Source of the DNA: Ministeria vibrans ATCC 50519
Lineage: Eukaryota; Opisthokonta; Filasterea
Direction of reading: 5' to 3'
Length of the DNA stretch: 22,058 nt
Assembly (NCBI GenBank): GCA_943704425.1
Contig: CALSCP010002497.1
Coordinates: 201,735-223,792, forward strand
The position numbers and the translations under genes are program-made. Below the pieces are notes generated by a model. It was given only the letters and a program-made list of their open reading frames with translations, searched no databases and had not been told where the DNA came from. Below are positions 18,374 to 22,058 of this stretch, piece after piece. Numbering within the stretch: the first letter of the stretch is position 1; every line of letters starts with the position of its first letter.

Positions 18374-18808
18374 TTACAATATTTTCGGCATTTCGGTGAA
18401 CTTGAGCAGTTTCAGGAGGTGTCGGCGGTCTTTCTTTGCAGAGGCAAGTGCAAGGCCCGACACAAACTCTTGGACGTTGCGGTGAACAGCGTCCAGCGGC
18501 TTGGTGGGCGTTGCGACGGCGACAGAGAAGACGCCGTCCGATCGAACCATTGCAACCCACGGCGCCGTGCTCTGCGCCTGCTGCGCGTCCATGTCGCTGC
18601 CAAACGCGATGGTGGTGAGCGCATCGCCCTCCAGGTGCGTCGCAAGATGCGCAAAAGCCGCCCAGAGGTTGGCCGTTGCGTCGCGCCGCCCATCCGTCAC
18701 CAGACTCCATTGCGTGTCTGTTGCGCCACGCGCATACGCCACCAGCACCTGGCTGGTGCGACTATCGATGATTTCCACAAGGTAGTTGATAGTGGAGAAG
18801 GATGTTTG
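18374..18808 (-). CDS. Unrecognised small alpha/beta protein, 5' end unresolved
   Basis: An open frame of about 144 codons ends in TAA at 18376-18374 and has the GC-rich codon use of the neighbouring genes. It reads 'INYLVEIIDSRTSQVLVAYA', 'TQWSLVTDGRRDATANLWAA', 'GDALTTIAFGSDMDAQQ', 'PWVAMVRSDGVFSVAVATPT', a helix around 'NVQEFVSGLALASA', and a basic end 'RRHLLKLLKFTEMPKIL'. The strand-helix-strand-strand-helix order would suit a small roadblock/longin-like fold, but I do not recognise the family. No ATG lies in frame after the upstream stop at 18811-18809. The start is therefore either an unseen upstream exon spliced to an acceptor such as GATAG near 18765, or a non-AUG codon (GTG at 18778 lies in frame). 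It lies 200 bp upstream of NUP42 on the same strand and is divergent from TRMT61A. Confidence 0.5.
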   Translation of the reverse strand, partial: QTSFSTINYLVEIIDSRTSQVLVAYARGATDTQWSLVTDGRRDATANLWAAFAHLATHLEGDALTTIAFGSDMDAQQAQSTAPWVAMVRSDGVFSVAVATPTKPLDAVHRNVQEFVSGLALASAKKDRRHLLKLLKFTEMPKIL

Positions 18809-18914
18809 TCAAAATGTTTGATTAATCAATCACACAGTCTCAAGTCACACTGATGACTGAGTGTCTGAGTCACATTTTTATTTAATAGTAACACGTGCTG
18901 GTTGTTATTGTACC
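18809..18914. promoter_or_regulatory. Very short divergent spacer upstream of TRMT61A
   Basis: Only about 106 bp lie between the open frame of the unrecognised minus-strand gene and the TRMT61A ATG. It is AT-rich, with a direct CACA/TGACTGAGTGTCTGAGTCAC patch at 18845-18875. Both promoters must sit here or overlap transcribed sequence. No defined element was recognised. Confidence 0.35.
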
Positions 18915-20682
<1,768 letters not shown>

Positions 20683-20849
20683 CCAACCGCTCGCAAAAAA
20701 AAATACACACCCCCCAAAAAAAATTGTATCCCACACACGCACACGAGAAATAAGCAGTCAAGAAGAGGCCTTTCGGAAAGATGAATACACAACTGAAGAA
20801 CGACACACGAAGAAAAGTTTCTTTGGACAGGAAAGAGAATAGTGTGCAT

Positions 20850-21856
20850 TTAGTCGCGGTCCTTGTCGCCACCGCGAAGACGGCCAGTGCGGCGAGCAGC
20901 AATGAGACCGACCTTGCGACCGGCGGGGGTGCCACGGGCGACCGTGGAAGGCTTGCCCAAATGCTGATGGTTGCCACCACCGTGGGGATGGTCGACGGGG
21001 TTCATGGCGACGCCACTGACCTTGGGCCACTCGTTGCGCTTGACGCGGTACTTGTGGAACGACGCACCGGCCTTGAGCATCGGCTTGTCGATACGGCCAC
21101 CGCCTGCAACAACACCAATGGTGGCACGGCACAGCGAGGAGATGATCTTCTTGCTGCCGCTAGGCAACTTGATGCGCGTCTTCTTCTCGTCAGCGTTGTG
21201 CGTCACAATGGTGGCGTAGTTGCCGGAAGCACGTGCGAGCGTGCCGCGGTTGCCGACCTTCTCCTCAACGTTGCAGATGATGGTACCCTCGGGCAGATCA
21301 CCGACCGGGAGGACGTTGCCAACAGCGAGGTTAGCTGAAAAATTGTACAAAAAAAAACGCTTGTGTGAACACAACACCCCAATCATTTTCTCTCCTCTCT
21401 TACCCTTCTTGCCGCAGTACACAAACTGACCGGTGTGCATGCCCTCGGCAGCGATGAAAAGCTCCTTCTTGATCTTGAAGCGGTAGGGGTCATGGAAGTG
21501 GACCTGAAAGAGACAGAAACGTTCAGCGCGACGTTAAAAACGATGTCTTAAGTTCATCGACACACAGCGCGCACACACACACGCGCGTATATGATAGACG
21601 AGCACAGCCACATTCAGACACACATACACACACACTCTCTCTCTATCTCTGTCTTAAAATTGTCTCATATGCTTACGGTGGCAAGAGGTGCACCACGGCC
21701 GGGGTCGTGGATGATGGACTTGACGACACCCTTGATGTAGCCACGCTTCTCGGCGTAATCGAGCGAGCGAAGCTTGGCGGCGCCCTTGCGGTGGGTGGTG
21801 TGCGATCGGAAGACCGAACCAGCACCCTTCCTCTGACAACGAATGACGCGACCCAT
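20850..21856 (-). CDS. RPL8: 60S ribosomal protein uL2 (RPL8), 254 aa
   Basis: Three coding exons: 21856-21677, 21503-21404, 21334-20850, with introns of 173 and 69 nt. Starts [17 protein letters not shown] and is uL2 end to end: '[20 protein letters not shown]', '[17 protein letters not shown]', '[19 protein letters not shown]', '[12 protein letters not shown]', '[17 protein letters not shown]', and the universally conserved peptidyl-transferase loop '[16 protein letters not shown]', ending '[13 protein letters not shown]'. Length matches eukaryotic uL2 (about 254-257). It is a component of the large cytosolic subunit, near the peptidyl transferase centre. His within 'HPHGGG' is the residue hydroxylated by RIOX1/MINA-type oxygenases in animals. 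The CAG acceptor lies immediately before the ATG (21858-21857), so the 5' leader is on a separate exon. Confidence 0.98.
21555..21655. repeat. CA/GC-CA and CT microsatellites in RPL8 intron 1
   Basis: Plus-strand (CA)n at about 21570-21585, CACACATACACACACACA at about 21618-21635, and CTCTCTCTATCTCTGTCT at about 21635-21653, all inside the intron 21676-21504. Confidence 0.85.
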
Positions 21857-22028
21857 CTGAAAAAGGCAAGAGGAAGAGACATGATAATGTGTAAGAAGAA
21901 AAAAACCCCAAAGTCATAGAAACAAAGACTCTGTTCGCCGCAAAAATTAAAGACAAAAGAGCAGATAGAGAGAACAACAAGAAGCAGGCAGGGATGACAG
22001 CCACGAAAAGAGGAAAGAGCATTCTCAC
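21857..22028 (-). other. Probable 5'UTR intron of RPL8
   Basis: The acceptor TTTTTCAG abuts the RPL8 ATG. A candidate donor GTGAGA begins at 22028 on the minus strand, leaving a leader exon at 22058-22029 that may extend beyond the window. It is AT- and T-rich with no open frame conserved with any family. Spliced leaders directly preceding the start codon are common in ribosomal protein genes. The donor position is inferred. Confidence 0.5.
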
Positions 22029-22058
22029 ATCCCGCACTACCACGCCCAGGAGGTAATT

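Noticed and set aside
20785-21340. Plus-strand open frame overlapping RPL8
   Set aside because: It is the complement of the highly conserved uL2 coding exon.
21504-21676. Possible intronic C/D snoRNA in RPL8 intron 1
   Set aside because: A GATGA-like box and a CTGA box are only about 35 nt apart, with no C'/D' boxes or terminal stem, and the rest is CA/CT microsatellite.

Overview
The window is nuclear DNA from a compact, intron-rich eukaryote, most likely a free-living protist. Eukaryotic hallmarks are ribosomal protein uL2, the nucleoporin NUP42, VPS4, Yippee and TRMT61A, all split by many small GT-AG introns. I reconstructed 45 coding introns by reading phase and family conservation. Most are 47-140 nt and the longest are 250-535 nt because they contain simple repeats. 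Coding exons are GC-rich, while introns and spacers are AT-rich or pyrimidine-rich. A PH-FERM coiled-coil protein and a large secreted-type membrane protein hint at an amoeboid or unicellular-holozoan type of cell, but I cannot place the lineage from this window.

Layout, left to right: (1) minus strand, a signal-peptide-bearing type I membrane or adhesin-like protein running off the left edge (120-1907); (2) plus, a PH-FERM-coiled-coil protein (2790-6193); (3) minus, the DNA polymerase delta subunit POLD3/Cdc27 (6335-8263); (4) plus, a long disordered protein with an N-terminal OB-fold-like segment resembling shelterin TPP1/ACD (8553-11978); (5) minus, a VPS4-like AAA ATPase in 15 exons (12174-14914); (6) minus, a Yippee protein (15179-16088); (7) minus, a NUP42/CG1-like CCCH nucleoporin (16253-18174); (8) minus, an unrecognised short protein (18374 to about 18808); (9) plus, the tRNA m1A58 methyltransferase subunit TRMT61A (18915-20682); (10) minus, ribosomal protein uL2/RPL8 (20850-21856, with a probable 5'UTR intron beyond).

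The genes are mostly unrelated housekeeping functions: replication, membrane scission, mRNA export, tRNA modification and translation. Two divergent pairs may be functional pairs: POLD3 with the TPP1-like gene (DNA replication and possibly telomeres), and the membrane protein with the PH-FERM linker (membrane-cytoskeleton). Convergent neighbours are 141-195 bp apart.

The most interesting items are the possible protist TPP1, a 13-nt microexon carrying the VPS4 Walker B strand, a candidate GC-AG intron in the same gene, two stop-free introns with lengths divisible by three in POLD3, and a pyrimidine-rich minisatellite family. That family occupies three introns, always with pyrimidines on the same genomic strand regardless of gene direction. 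No tRNA, rRNA, CRISPR array or transposon coding sequence was recognised.
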